DNA from: Salvia splendens
Lineage: Eukaryota > Streptophyta > Magnoliopsida > Lamiales > Lamiaceae
Length of the DNA: 64,000 bases
Assembly: GCF_004379255.2 (NCBI RefSeq)
Contig: NC_056053.1
Coordinates: 18,844,188-18,908,187 of the forward strand
Direction: 5' to 3'
The position numbers and the translations under genes are program-made. This document shows, one piece after another, positions 14,324-26,325 of the stretch; position 1 is the first letter of the stretch, and each line of letters starts with the position of its first letter. Under the pieces are notes generated by a model. That model saw only the letters and a list, made by a program, of their open reading frames with translations, did not search any database and was not told the DNA's origin.

Positions 14324-14635
14324 TTTTGAAATGAGTTATTTGCCTCTAAATACATGACTTTCATAATTTTCTATTATTTCTCCAAAACTATATTTTTTGA
14401 ATATTAATACATGAACTTTAGAGTTTTCTAGTTCTTCCCAGAATTGAAAAATCAAAACTGACGTGGCAATTGTAATTTAAATTTAAAAAATTACAATTAT
14501 CACGTCGGTTTTTATTTTTTAATTTTGAAAAAAATAAAAAAAACTCTATAGTTCATGTATTAATATTTAAAAAATAAAATTTTTAAAAAATAACAAATAA
14601 TTATAAAAGTTCATGCAAATAACCTTTTGAAATGA
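14324..14635. mobile_element. Mutator-like palindromic MITE with 11-bp TSD
   Basis: The element spans 14335-14624 (290 bp). Its two halves are inverted copies over more than 100 bp each, with the turn at about 14478-14485 (acaattgtaatt-like words on both arms). The ends are GTTATTTGC and GCAAATAACC. The direct repeat TTTTGAAATGA flanks it exactly at 14324-14334 and 14625-14635. A 9-11 bp TSD plus long arms points to Mutator-type mobilisation. Confidence 0.8.
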
Positions 14636-16220
14636 TAGTTCAATTGGAAAAATCTTTCTTTTTTAAAGTCGGGGAGGTTTGCGGATTGTAAACATTAAGG
14701 AGGTGCTATCATCTAACTCACATCACACGGTCCAAGGTTTTAATAATTTTTTAGTTACTTACATATTGTCACACTTCATTTAAACGTTTTTCTATTGGTG
14801 TTAAATTTAAATTTGACAATGTTTTGTAGTTGTTGTTACCATGGGCATGGAAACACTTGGCGCATGAGATACCTTCAATTGAAAAAAATAAATTCATTAA
14901 TGTCACAACCGGTGGCTTATAGTAAAATAATTCTTTTACTAACAAAATGAATTTTGAGAGACATGTATGGGACTAAAACAATAAATTGTAAAAGAAGCGT
15001 CTCTTCATCCTCTTTAGGCAAAAACGTGTTAACTATAATTAGCAAAACATAAACATAGGGAAAATGGAGAAATATCCGTTATACATTTATTTACCGTTGG
15101 GAGCAATTGGAATAATGATTAAGGGAGATGCTAATGCAAGTAATGATTGAGTAAAGGATAATCGTTAATTACATTTGGAAATCAAGTACAATCATCATTG
15201 TTGTTTATAAATTGGGTCACAACATAGCTTCATTCAAATGTAGACAGCATTCATTAATTGGGGTCATGTGAAATATAATATTTCTTCCTCACTTATTGCT
15301 TTCTTTACCAACCTTTTTTAACTTTCCAACGGTAGGGATTAACCTCATTTATCCATCCAAATACTTTACTCATTTTGATTATTGGTATTTCATTTGTGTC
15401 ACAAGCACCAAAAAGGAAAATAATGAACTTATGTATGTCACTGTCTTAGCATTTTTTTCATATGTACCTTTAAAGACGTATATACAAGGGGGGTTGAATT
15501 CAAACATCATAGTCAAAAATAGAAAAAAAAAATCCAATTATTTCTCGATAGATCTAGTTTTTCTAAAATAAATAAAAATCTAACCAAATCCAACTCAATA
15601 TAGTTTTACGAAATGATTTGATTCCGGTACTAATTTCTTGAATCTGAATCACGTGACATGTAATGTATGTGTGGTTGAATAATGAATGACTTATCACTTT
15701 AAATGCATCCACCCTATATAGTAAATTCTATAATAATTATACCGTCAACAAATTTGACCTCAAAACATAAGTAATCACAAATGTCAACGGAACCCATCTG
15801 CGGTTTATAATGCCATCTTTATTCGTGATGAGGTATTTTTTAATCTTAATATCAAAAACAAAAAATACATAATGTCAAACACAAAAAAGTACAAGTAATT
15901 GAAATGAAATTGGATTATGAGTGTGTTTATAGTAGCTATTAAAAACGGTACATAATTGTTGCAGGATGGGTTTTGTTGAGCCAACCTTTTTTTGCTATTC
16001 TCATGTTAGGTCGATCGCCACATGATTCAAATCACAAAACGTAATTGTAAGTGATAAGAAAATTTACACCATTCCTTTGTAACTGTGGAAAATTAATACT
16101 TCTGGTTAATAGAAATTTATATTAAAATTTTCAATATGCAAATCAATATCTTTCAATGTTGTCAGTCACCGTGTGTATCTCTAGTTTTACTCCTCACCCT
16201 CTAATGATTCTGTTTCTTTA
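14636..16220. other. AT-rich intergenic stretch, nothing recognised
   Basis: About 1.6 kb with only short frames, none with a recognisable protein signature, and no clear repeat ends. Confidence 0.5.
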
Positions 16221-16937
16221 CCCATCTCTAAGGATGTCAATCTGGCCGGCCCGTCGGGCCAACCCTACTCGGGTTGGGGGTCAATCGGGTGAGGGCTAAT
16301 CGGGTTGTGATTTCTTTCGAGTTATAAAAGTTCAGCCCTAACCCTAAAAGCTCGGGTTTCGGGCTAGCCCAACGGGTTAATCGGGTTGCTTCCGATAATA
16401 TTAACTTGCGATCAATCCAATAAATAATGATTAAAATTAGTTATATTCATTGTAAAACATTTAATTATGATATATTTTAGATATATGCTTAAACTCAATC
16501 ATAAACATGATCAAATACTAAGATTTGAGATATTTCACGGAATTTTAATGCATGTTTTAGAAATTTAAATATTTTTTTAATAAATTTGAAGTTTTTAATT
16601 TATTAATCAATTATTATATTAATAAAAATTTAATATATAGTTTGTATATTTAATATAAATTCGAAAGTTATTTTTTTAGTTATCTATATTATAAAATTAA
16701 TCTATTAAGTGTCGAATTAGGAGTAAAAAAATAGAATAATAGAAATTTTATCGGGTTTTCGGGCCAGCCCATCGGGTTTTCGGGTCTGGCCCTAACGAGT
16801 TGCGAGTTAATCGGGTGCGGGCTAATCGGGTTTTGATTTTATCGGGCTAGAAATTTTCAGCACTAACCCTATAAATTTGGCCGATTATTCGGGCCAACCC
16901 ACGAGTTACGGGTTACATTGACATCCCTACCCATCTC
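16221..16937. mobile_element. Non-autonomous hAT-like element, 8-bp TSD
   Basis: The element is 16229-16929 (701 bp) with termini TAAGGATGTCAA and TTGACATCCCTA. The 8-bp duplication CCCATCTC lies at 16221-16228 and 16930-16937. Both subterminal zones are packed with short words cgggtt, gggctaa, gggcca and ggcccta in both orientations, which suggests transposase-binding arrays as in other hAT elements. The centre is very AT-rich with no open frame. The termini are shared with the element at 56251-57507. Confidence 0.88.
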
Positions 16938-18052
16938 TCACAAGTCACAACCCCTAGTGCTCACATGTCACAACAACTTCTTACAATGGAATCACTGAAA
17001 AATATCGTCAAACTGTTTACAATGATTTGAGCCTCAACATAAAATTCTTGTTTTCGCTTCTAGTGGAATGAAGAAAGAAGAATATAAGTTAGTCAACAAG
17101 TTTATTGTTATACTATGACACTGTCCACTTGCAATTATAGTTTTAGTGCTAATAAAAAGAGAATCACTCAGGTTAAATTTTTAGTTGTTACCATTGGGAG
17201 AGCTTATTTAAAATTATTAGATATTATGCTAAAATATAATTAAGTCTATTAAAATTTGAAACTTATAGTAATCTCTGATTATACATAAAAATAACTGTAC
17301 ATGGATTATAGTTCACCAATCAAAAGTAGTTCCTTGATTTGGCCAAATTATAATTGATTTTGGTAATAATAAATAGTCATCTAAATGTTGGAATATTTTT
17401 AAAATTTGTATTCACAAAGTTAATTAAAATTGCATGCTTGTCAAATAATGATGAATTACATAATAATATCCGAAATAGTTGAATCACTTAACACCATAAA
17501 ATCTGGATTACTAATCGAGATTGAGATGAACACGAGAGTTAAAATTATAAATGAGTCCAGATACTTGAAATTTGTAAATAGTGGTATTATTGTTGGATCG
17601 AGATTGCAGGATAAAGTATTATTTTATTTTATTTTAATTCTGTTTGGCTAGGACCAATGAATACATAAGTTCTAAACGAATTTAATAGATTGTATGATTT
17701 CCAAATTTATACTTTTAATTTAGTTCTTAATCGTTTGTAAGTGTTTTATTTTATTGTAGTTAGATTTATAATTTATTTGGTAATATAGATTTTACGAATA
17801 GTTAATTATAATGACAGGCAGCCTAAGAAATTGGGCCTATTCTTAAAGATTTTCAAATAGTGAAACATTGATCGCACCAAATTGGGCCGAAATAGATTAT
17901 TTAATGACTTTTCGATGTGTGGGAATATAAAAAATTTAATATAGGAATCATGTGAAATTGTGAACGTTTTTATTTATCTAAAATCTCCAATTATAATTCC
18001 AATTTCAATTTATTTTGTCCACACCAATTGAAGGACAATTATTAAAGTAACA
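16938..18052. other. AT-rich intergenic stretch, nothing recognised
   Basis: No supported gene or RNA. The frame at 17430-17651 shows no domain and sits in strongly AT-rich sequence. Confidence 0.5.
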
Positions 18053-18564
18053 GATATAAATTAGGGTCAGGCAAGTATACCGAAATACCGAAATACCGGA
18101 CTTACCATACCGAAAAAATACCAAAAATACCGATTTTCGGTATACAATAGTTTTCGGTAACCGTATTAGATTTTCTATACCGTGTTATACTGAATCTTCG
18201 GTATACCGGTATATACCGGCATACCGATTACCGAATCTTCAATACATAACTACGCTTCGGTATACCGGTATACCGATTGATTATTATATATATAAACACA
18301 TATATATAATATTTATGTTATATTCATACTAAAATTTAAAAATAGAATTCTCTATTATAAAAAAATAAAAAATAGAATTTTTTTTGCATATTTAGGGTAT
18401 AATAGATTTTTTCCGGTATACACGGTATGGTAACGGTATTAAAAACTACTGTAAAATTCGGTACGGTATCGGTATGGTGTTTTGTTATACCGTAATTTTC
18501 GGTACGGTATACGGTATGACACTCAAGGTACGGTATACCGTACCGAACCACCCCTAGATATAAT
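18053..18564. mobile_element. hAT-like non-autonomous element rich in ACCG/CGGT palindromes
   Basis: It runs from TTAGGGTCAGG near 18061 to ACCACCCCTA ending at 18556. The flanks are gatataaa (18053-18060) and gatataat (18557-18564), an 8-bp TSD with one mismatch. The subterminal sequence is dominated by ATACCG, CGGTATACCG and ACGGTA words in both orientations. No coding capacity. TAGGG-type ends and 8-bp TSDs are hAT features. Confidence 0.72.
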
Positions 18565-19530
18565 ATTGACTAATAATTAGAGCATAATATTACTAGAGGG
18601 TATCACCATTAAGAAAGAAGTATATGAGCCCTATAAAAAAGCATGACTTCCCCAAAATATGAGCTTGGAAGGAAGAAAGTGGAGCAGCAAGTAGCAACTA
18701 CGATTCCCATTGAGACGGATGTTTCCATAGAAGCAAGGAGACAGAGCTTAATTGAAACCACACAAGTTTGGAAAGAGAGCCTAAATGCAGAAGACAACTC
18801 CTCTCGAAATTCCTGAGTTTGTTACTACACACTACCTCAGAGATCAATTCTCATCTGCACTTAGTTTTGCTCTCCTACAAATCAGGCTAAACTCATTACA
18901 AACTTCTCATTCACAGTTAATTTAATCAGGATCCTATAGAAACAGCAATAAATCTCCTCAGCAACAAATGCAGCTACAGCTGAACTAAGCTTCTCCCAGA
19001 GCTCCAAACTACAGCAGTCAAGCTATCGGTCACTTAACACGAAAGCTGCCACATGAATATGCAGCATTCCCATGTCCAAAACTCCGTTTTCGCCAAAAAC
19101 TACTCTCTTAACATATTCATCACCTAACAACATATCTACCTTAATTATAGTTAGCAAAAATCTAACTTAGCCTCAATTGGACTACAATTTAAACACTCCC
19201 AAAAATAAGTACTTCAAAAACAAATACTATCTCTAGCAGCATAATAGTCACAAAAACTGGAGTATGAATCGTCACAACAGTAGCACATTTCCTAAGACTC
19301 CACTTTTCACCTAAAATCACTCTCTCAAAATCCTCATTATCAAATACCACCTCTAGCATTATAACAGTATGAAAAAATCGAACTTGATCTCAGCAGCATT
19401 AATGCAAACACAAAACAGGCATTCCCAAATTCCAATTGATATACATTACTCATGACTTCAAAAATTAAATTCGATATACAGATTACACTTTCATACAAAA
19501 AAACAAGCATACACCAAAAACAGGCGATGA
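18565..19530. other. Downstream region of the rubredoxin gene
   Basis: This stretch has no coding signal on either strand. Its 19340-19530 end is probably the 3' UTR of the minus-strand rubredoxin gene. Several loosely repeated phrases (ccatttcctaagactcc-like and cactctctcaaaatcctca-like) look like diverged local duplications. Confidence 0.4.
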
Positions 19531-20106
19531 TCATTGGAGAAAGTATCCCGATAAGAACAGAGCAAACCCTAAAAGCAAACCACCATAGATGAGCAGAAGT
19601 TTCTGACCAGACGTGAGCGTGTTGGCGCCTAATCCATACTGCTGATTCTGCTCGAATCCCGCAATCTCCATTCTCTTACTCTCGAAGAAGCTCTGCGACG
19701 CGCCGCAGGTCGGGCACCTCCAATCGTCGGGAAGCTTATCGAAGGGCAAGCCCGGCGGAATAGGGTACGACGGGTCTCCGGTGGTCTCGTTGTATTTATA
19801 CCCGCAGGATCTGCATTCGTAGACTCCGGTGTTCACGACGGCGAATTTCTCCTCCAATCGCCGAGAATCGAGATTTGACTCCGGCTCCGGCTCCTCGTCC
19901 TCCGACGGAATCGGCAGGTCTTGGTCTTGCTTGTCTTCTTTGGAGACGTCGATGGAATTGATGGAGATGGGGGTTTTGGCGCGGTGGTGGAGGGGCGTGA
20001 AGAATGCGGTGGGGGTTTTGAAGAGCAGCCGCGGCGGTGGCTGCGGTGGAAAAGGGGCGGAGATGGTGAAGAGTGTGAAGGGAGGTCTGGTGGAAGAGGA
20101 AGACAT
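19531..20106 (-). CDS. RBD1: Chloroplast membrane-anchored rubredoxin
   Basis: A single intronless frame of 191 residues. Residues 1 to about 50 are Ser/Thr/Pro-rich and basic with no acidic residues, typical of a chloroplast transit peptide. An acidic linker (about 52-85) precedes the rubredoxin fold. Iron ligands are Cys98 and Cys101 (CRSC) and Cys131 and Cys134 (CPTC), separated by the family-typical GDPSYPIPPGLPFDKLPDDW. A hydrophobic C-terminal helix (about 170-188) anchors it in a membrane. Thylakoid rubredoxins of this layout (RubA in cyanobacteria, RBD1 in algae and plants) are needed for photosystem II assembly. The layout, size and domain order match. The symbol rests on recognition of the family, not on an alignment. 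Confidence 0.92.
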   Translation of the reverse strand: MSSSSTRPPFTLFTISAPFPPQPPPRLLFKTPTAFFTPLHHRAKTPISINSIDVSKEDKQDQDLPIPSEDEEPEPESNLDSRRLEEKFAVVNTGVYECRSCGYKYNETTGDPSYPIPPGLPFDKLPDDWRCPTCGASQSFFESKRMEIAGFEQNQQYGLGANTLTSGQKLLLIYGGLLLGFALFLSGYFLQ

Positions 20107-20234
20107 TATCTTGAATCTCTTTTTTTTTTGTGTTATTTTTCGTGGCTATTTTTTCATTTAATTAAACCAAAATAATTCCTTTTGCGGATCCAAAACATCC
20201 AGGATATTGTATAAAATAAAAGTATATACCATTA

Positions 20235-20297
20235 AATATATGCGAATTTTGAGCTTGAATATATGCGAATTTTGAGCTTGAATATATGCGAATTTTG
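20235..20297. repeat. 23-bp tandem repeat, about 2.7 copies
   Basis: The unit aatatatgcgaattttgag plus cttg occurs at 20235-20257 and 20258-20280, with a partial third copy at 20281-20297. The copies are essentially identical. It lies about 130 bp upstream of the rubredoxin start codon, so it is in or near the promoter. Confidence 0.9.
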
Positions 20298-20366
20298 ATT
20301 AATGAAGTTTATCTATTTTCCGAACATGGAGAGTGAACTTCATTTCAACTGTCAAAGGTATGACGT

Positions 20367-20483
20367 CAATAATAATAATATACTGTCATTGTCACTCTCT
20401 TCAATAATAATAATATACTCCCATAATAATTATCGCTCTCCTCAATAATAATAAAATACTCCCATAATAATTGTCACTCTCTT
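20367..20483. repeat. Imperfect tandem repeat of about 40 bp
   Basis: Three consecutive segments start with caataataataa and end with an actctctt or gctctcct word. The last two share actcccataataatt. The final copy runs into the left end of a Stowaway-like MITE, so the array may have grown from the MITE end. Confidence 0.6.
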
Positions 20484-20701
20484 TTTGTAGGCACGAATTT
20501 TAAGAAAAATAAAAAAAATTGATTGAAAAATTAGTGGAATGACAGACTCACTTTTTTATATTAGTTTTATAATAAAATGTGAGTAAAGTGAATTAGTGGA
20601 ATGTAAAACCTACTTACCATTTATGGTAAAAAGAGGTATGACAATTATTGTGAGACAGACCGAAATGGAAAAGAGTGATAATTATTGTGGGATAGAGGGA
20701 G
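20459..20701. mobile_element. Stowaway-like MITE
   Basis: The left end ctcccataataattgtcact after TA mirrors the right end gtgataattattgtgggatagaggga. The interior has the usual words attagtggaatg and gtgagtaaag. About 240 bp. Confidence 0.65.
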
Positions 20702-20712
20702 TGTATATATAT

Positions 20713-20998
20713 GAGTGTGATCCGTTGCTAACTTTTCTTAAGTTACTAACTTGCTGACTCATCAATGCAATGTATTAAAAATGTCAACACGATGATACTG
20801 AAATCTCAACATAAACTTAAGTTGATATTTTAATACATTATGTTGACATTGATATTTAAATATCAACACAATTTATTAAAATGTCAACACAAATATGTGT
20901 TGACATTTAATGTGATCGCGTCGACATTTTTAATACACTACGTTAATAAGCTAGCAAGTTAACAATTTAAAGAAAGTTATCATTTTAAGGCACTCATG
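20713..20998. mobile_element. Foldback-type MITE with ~80-bp inverted arms
   Basis: The left arm begins gagtgtgatccgttgctaac and the right arm ends ggcactcat. The arms pair through cttaagttactaacttgct, tgtattaaaaatgtcaacac and matching inverse words. Inner arms around 20830-20910 repeat tgtcaacac again in both orientations. I could not fix a TSD. Confidence 0.6.
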
Positions 20999-21042
20999 TA
21001 CAGATATATATAGCCATGGCATTAAGAGACATTCAAATGTAA

Positions 21043-22055
21043 GATTATGAACATATGTCCATATTACGATTTTGGTCATAGACATTATATTCTGAATTTT
21101 CGCATCCCAAACATTTCAACTCAGATCACAATCAGTCCAAAACTAACGTTTCAGTCAAATTGTAACAGTCAGTTTTAACCCCGATTTTGACCAAATTAAA
21201 CCGTTCAATATGATTACTAACTCCCTAATTATATTATTAATTATTTTGAAATTGAAATCATTTAAAATACAAAACAAATAAATATTAAAAAAGAAAATGA
21301 AATGGAAATGCCCCATCTCTGCAACTGCTACCGGCGAACCGACTAGTGGTCGCAGCTACCGGCGAACCATCTCTGCTCTCTCTCTTGAGCACCCCTCTCT
21401 TTCTATCTCGTCCATTTCACTTCTCTCTGCCATCGACCTCTATGCCATGGCCGCTGCGACCCGACGGTAGTAGCACAGACCGGAGCATCTACAAAAGCCA
21501 ACAATCATGATTTCTTGTTGAGGAGATATGAGCCGATTCGCTTCATGGTCGCCTTCGTTCGTGCCATAGCTGCCGTCTCTGAGCTTTTCCAATTTGGTTG
21601 GATCTAGATCTGAATTCGTGTTAATTTCTAGAATTTAGCCTTTTTATTTTGAAATTTTTTATTTGATTGGAGTGGATTTTGGCAAAAAAAATTTGTATGT
21701 TTTTGGATGAATCTCTCGGTTTGGTGTCCATGTAGATAGATTTCTATTGATTCAACATCATGAAACTCTTAGTTCGAGAATTTGATTCTTGCTTTTCTTT
21801 TCTAATATTTATTTGTGGTGTATTTTAAATGATTCCAATTTCAAAATAATAAATGATATAATTAGGGAGTTAGTAATCATACTTAATGACTTAATTTGGT
21901 TAAAATCAGGATTAAATACGTTGACTGGTATTTTGACGGAAAAGTTAGTTTTGGACCGATTGTGATCCGGGTTGAAATGTTTAGGATGCGAAATTTATAA
22001 AGATAATGTCTAAGACCAAAATCGTAAAATGAATATATGTTCGTGACCAATTTTA
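21043..22055. mobile_element. Mutator-like element with ~200-bp TIRs
   Basis: Sequence from about 21045 to 21270 (gaacatat ... acgattttggtc ... gcatcccaaacatttcaac ... ccaaaactaac) is repeated inverted at about 21830-22050, with about 80-85 percent identity by eye. Between the arms, 21310-21620 is GC-rich and C/T-rich, unlike the arms. It could be a captured host fragment, but I see no clear protein frame. The TSD could not be placed. Confidence 0.7.
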
Positions 22056-24875
22056 GCATTTACTCTAATCTATTTGTAAGGAATGCGATAACACCTTTGC
22101 CAGCCCGAAACTCGTCAAAATAGCTCGGTTTAGCTTGATACTCCATCGGAGGAAAATATCTGCGGTTGAGTGGTAAAAACGGGTTTGAGCGACAACACGA
22201 CTTTAGAAACGGGTTACATATGCGCGGTTTTGGAAATGCGTTACATCTGCGCTGCTTTAAAGTCGCGTTTCGTATGCGTGACTTTATTGAACTTATAACT
22301 TCAACCGAACCCCTTTCCCCTTTCTGTCAACGTGAGTTGGAGGTAATTTCTGGCGACTTGCTCATTTAACAATTAATCTGTTGTCCGTTGATAATTTTGT
22401 GTCCACTTATTAGTATTATCAATATTGTATTGTTATTTATTCATGAAATTTGGTGTCTTTATAGAAAAACTAAGGTTCGAAAATTTGTATAGTATATACA
22501 TTCTTGCAAAAATAAGGCTAATTTGATCTATCTCAATGATCTGGCCTTATTATATTTGCAGAGTGAACTTATATCTCATACTGTTTGAGTCGGGATACCA
22601 CGTCCAAAGTTAAATTGCAAAAAACATGAGAGTAAGATGTGGATTGCGGAATTTGTTCACCCCGTTGCGATTGAATACATTAAGAGCATGAGATTTGGTG
22701 GTCTATTGGATTGTCAAATACCTCATAATATAGAACCCCCACATCTATACATATCTAATGGAGCAGTTGTAAAACTGCCCCACAAATTACTATAACGCTC
22801 TTTTTGGCGGGAAAAAGAAGAGAATGAAAGCAAATGAACACATAAGAGATTCACGTAATGTTTGGAAAGTTAATGAGATTTTTCACGAATTGAGGTATGA
22901 ATTTTTACGTTTCAAATTATTTTCATCTTTGCTAAGTGAAGTTTTTGAAAATATTCCAAATTTATGGCTTGTAGCAAATAGTCACTCATGAAGTTAGAAA
23001 GTTTGTGATAGAGCAATACCGGAGTTCACAAGTAGATATTGGATGTATGAATTCGGGGGACATCACTGAAGCCGATATGGATGATGTTGGTGTTGAGGAA
23101 GATGATGTTCCATGTGGTGATGAAAATTATGCAGTCCATTGTCTGAAGATGAATCTGAATAAGAGGAAAATTTAGGACTTTCTAATAATGAGGTTTTTGA
23201 TCCACCAAGGTAATATTCTCATTTAATTGATATAAAACCATCGCTTCAACAGTATGCACATTGTGTTTTAGAATATTTTCATTCTCTCTTCTTATTGATA
23301 GCCACACCAACACAACCCAAGTTACTTTGATGGCAATGAAGAGCAACTCATGGTATAGGGATGAAAGCAACCCCACACATATCGGTTTGAGAATAATTTG
23401 ATGGAAAACTGCATTCGAAGATTATTAGTAATTTGTAACATTTGGAAGTTGTTTGACAATACAGGGTTGTAGAAAGCAAAGGGGAAAGACAGATGTAGTA
23501 TGCAAGTATCCTTAATAGTAGGTACAATTGCTGACACTCATTCTTTAATAGACACTAGTGTTATCCTTGTGCTATGCACGAGACAAAAGATTTTTAAACA
23601 ATAAAAATATATTAACAGCTAAATATATTAAAATAAAAATTGAGTGGAGAATGAATATAATAAGACAAAGAATAAAGTGGAAATAACGATGTTTCCATTT
23701 CAGAAAATGTATTAGAATAAGACATTAAAAAAATGTGTTAATGTTAGCGATTTTATGAGACAGACAAAAAGAAAGTCGTCCTTATTTTTATGATACAGAT
23801 GAAGTATTACATATATTTAAGCTGAATAAATATAGGATGAAAATTGAAAAGATTACATATTTGTGTTGTCATTTGGCTTATACAGAGTAGATTAATTCAG
23901 AGAAGAAGTATTGTCATTTAGCTTAATGATGAATAAAACTTCAATTTTGATCCAAATAGAAGGGAAATTAAACTCTTTATCACAATTTCAATTTTGACTA
24001 AAATAAAAGACAAAATAATAATATATAAATTTAATTACAAATTTTTTTAAAATAAATATACCAAATCCAATAAATTAATAGTCCCAATTAAAACCTAGTA
24101 GTATAACTTTTAAAACATAAATATAATGATATAGCCATAACACCCAATTTAGAACTCTATATTTTATAAGCAAAAAAATCTATTTAGGAATCTAAATTCT
24201 ATTTTTTTTTTTGCCTAATGGTCTAAAGATGCACGAGATCTATTGACTGATAAACGATTCGCCAAGAGGTGTTGCCCATCTACTTCAATTAGATAAGTCA
24301 TGTAAGACTATTTCACGATATGTTGCTGCCTAAGCCTTTGTGTTCTTAGAGTGTCGGCTCTCTTCATTTGATCAAAATTCATATACTAGCTGGCCTCTTT
24401 ATTAGTATCGGCCGTATACGCATAAGGTTTAAAATAAATTTGCATTCATGTCTAAGAAAGTTCTAACCGCTCATTAAATTTTGAATTTTTCAATAAACTA
24501 ATTCACGCTACTAGAGTTCATTGGATAAAAGAATACCTAACAATAATAGATATGTGCATTACTATCAACTTCTAACATTTTCATAAATTTTGCCAAGCTA
24601 TGATACACTCTGCCGCTACCACCAATAAATATACCTTTGCGTTTAATAAAGTTCCACTTTTTTCCAATTGAAATTTGCATTTTTCTAATACTCTTTTATT
24701 AATACTTTAGAGTTAGTTATTATTTTATTCATACTATAAGTTCATTTGGCCAAATGTAATAACTCCAACATCCCGCAAAATAGAAAAGATATGTAGCCTC
24801 TAAGTTTCATAAATTATTAACTAACCTCTTCATATATTTTCACACCTATGCTATTATGATGGTTCGGTCCAAGCT
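22056..24875. other. Intergenic stretch with possible coding debris
   Basis: A long region without an intact gene. A frame open on the plus strand at about 22981-23175 encodes a short acidic peptide (GDITEADMDDVGVEEDDVP) with no start codon nearby, possibly a transposon or gene fragment. 23620-23820 contains Stowaway-like debris. The rest is AT-rich. Confidence 0.45.
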
Positions 24876-24878
24876 TAA

Positions 24879-26325
24879 GAGCATCCACAACGGTGATACC
24901 ACGCCGTCCGTCCGTTCGTCTGTGCCGGCGCGGCGCACTGCTGCTCTTGCTGCTGGCGCGGCGCTGCTCGATGCATCGAGCACGTCCGTGCCAGCGAGCA
25001 GAACACACGTCAACGCCCGATTGGCCAACGGCAATGCCGTTGGAATTTCTTTTTTTTAAAAAAATTGGATTTTAATTAAAAAATCCGATTAAAATAAAAA
25101 AAATATTTTCCCACTTCCCAAAAAATTATATCCGTTTTCTCCACACTTTTAATTTATTTTCAATTTTTTCCCAAAAAATTCACATTTTCATCTATAAATA
25201 CCCCCCACTTCCACACAAAAAATTTCACACCACACTACACAATTCTCATCTAAATTCTCTCATTTCCATTCTTACAATTCTCAATCTTTTTTTCACTCTT
25301 ACAACAAAAAAATGTCCGGCTCTGGCGATCACCCCTCCGACTCCCGCGGTAGGAACCACGAATGGTTCGGCTCGCAACCATTTCCTAGTCCGGAAACATA
25401 ATTTTTGGCCCCTCCTCAAACCCAAAGTTCGCAAGCTCCGGGTGGCTATCGACCTTACCCGATGGACGACCAAGATGCCCCCGATGGGCAATACGGGTGG
25501 GCACCCGAACGATCCGTACCTAGAGCGGGAGGGAGTGGCAGCTCTCAAACTCCTCATCTTCCTACTCGTGGTGTCCGCACCACATACACTCCGGGGGAGA
25601 TGGATCAATTATTCAAAGCGTTTTTGTCTATCTCCGAAGATTTGGAGATTGACACGAACCAATCCGGGGACCATTTTTGGTGGCGCGTCTGTCGCCGGTA
25701 CAATCAAAACCGGCCGGCTGGAACAATCGAGCGCAACGAGAGTATGGTGCGCAATGCCATATACAGAGCCAACGAAGAAGTCGACGGCCAACCGTCGTCG
25801 CACCGCGACTTCATCCGCCCCCGACCCCGCTCCCGCTCCCTTTGTGCCACCTCAACCCCCCACCAACTCGTTGTGGGGGGTTTTGGCCCAACTCAATTTG
25901 GCCGATAGGTCAACTATGACCCCCGAGCAACTTCGATCGCATGTGACAATGATACGGGGTCTCCAAAGAACATTGGGGATAGAGTCGGATGAATAGTCTT
26001 CCACCGGAGTATTTTTAGCCTTTAATTATTTGATTTTTTAGGAGTTTAGTTATGTAATTTTTTTAGGAGTTTAATTATGTAGGATTTTAATTATGTAATT
26101 TTTATTTTTTTGGTAATTTGTAATAGTATTCCGGATATTTTTAATGCATTTTAATTTTGTGGAAATGTTTTTATTTAAATTGAATAATAGAATGGTAGGA
26201 TCCTTGAGCTTGTCCTCGCGGAAGAGCACAGATGTGGGTGTTGTGCTCTTGCCTAAGAGCAGAGAGTAAAAGTGGGTCCGTGCCCACATCTATGTTCGTT
26301 GGCAAGAGCACGGATGGGGATGCTC
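24879..26325 (+). mobile_element. PIF/Harbinger-like element with TAA TSD
   Basis: The left end GAGCATCCACAACGG follows TAA (24876-24878). The right end GGGGATGCTC precedes TAA (26326-26328). The element is about 1.45 kb and holds one degraded plus-strand ORF (separate entry). A TATA-like tctataaatacc at about 25191-25202 lies upstream of that ORF. Confidence 0.85.
25312..25995 (+). pseudogene. Myb/SANT-like ORF of a Harbinger element, broken
   Basis: Translation from the ATG at 25312 gives a Ser/Gly-rich start and meets a stop TAA at 25399-25401. The same frame stays open to about 25790, with a Pro/Gln/Gly-rich stretch and then a trihelix-like block: TYTPGEMDQLFKAFLSISED ... WWRVCRRYNQNRP ... 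ERNESMVRNAIYRANEEV. A frameshift near 25790 moves the ending (LAQLNLADRSTMTPEQLRS ... LGIESDE) to another frame, with the stop at 25994-25996. This is an ORF1-type DNA-binding protein, of a different subfamily from the relics at 3449-4888 and 28819-30158. Confidence 0.7.

Noticed and set aside
20367..20483. CRISPR-like array
   Set aside because: Only three imperfect units with AT-rich content in a plant promoter; no spacer structure.
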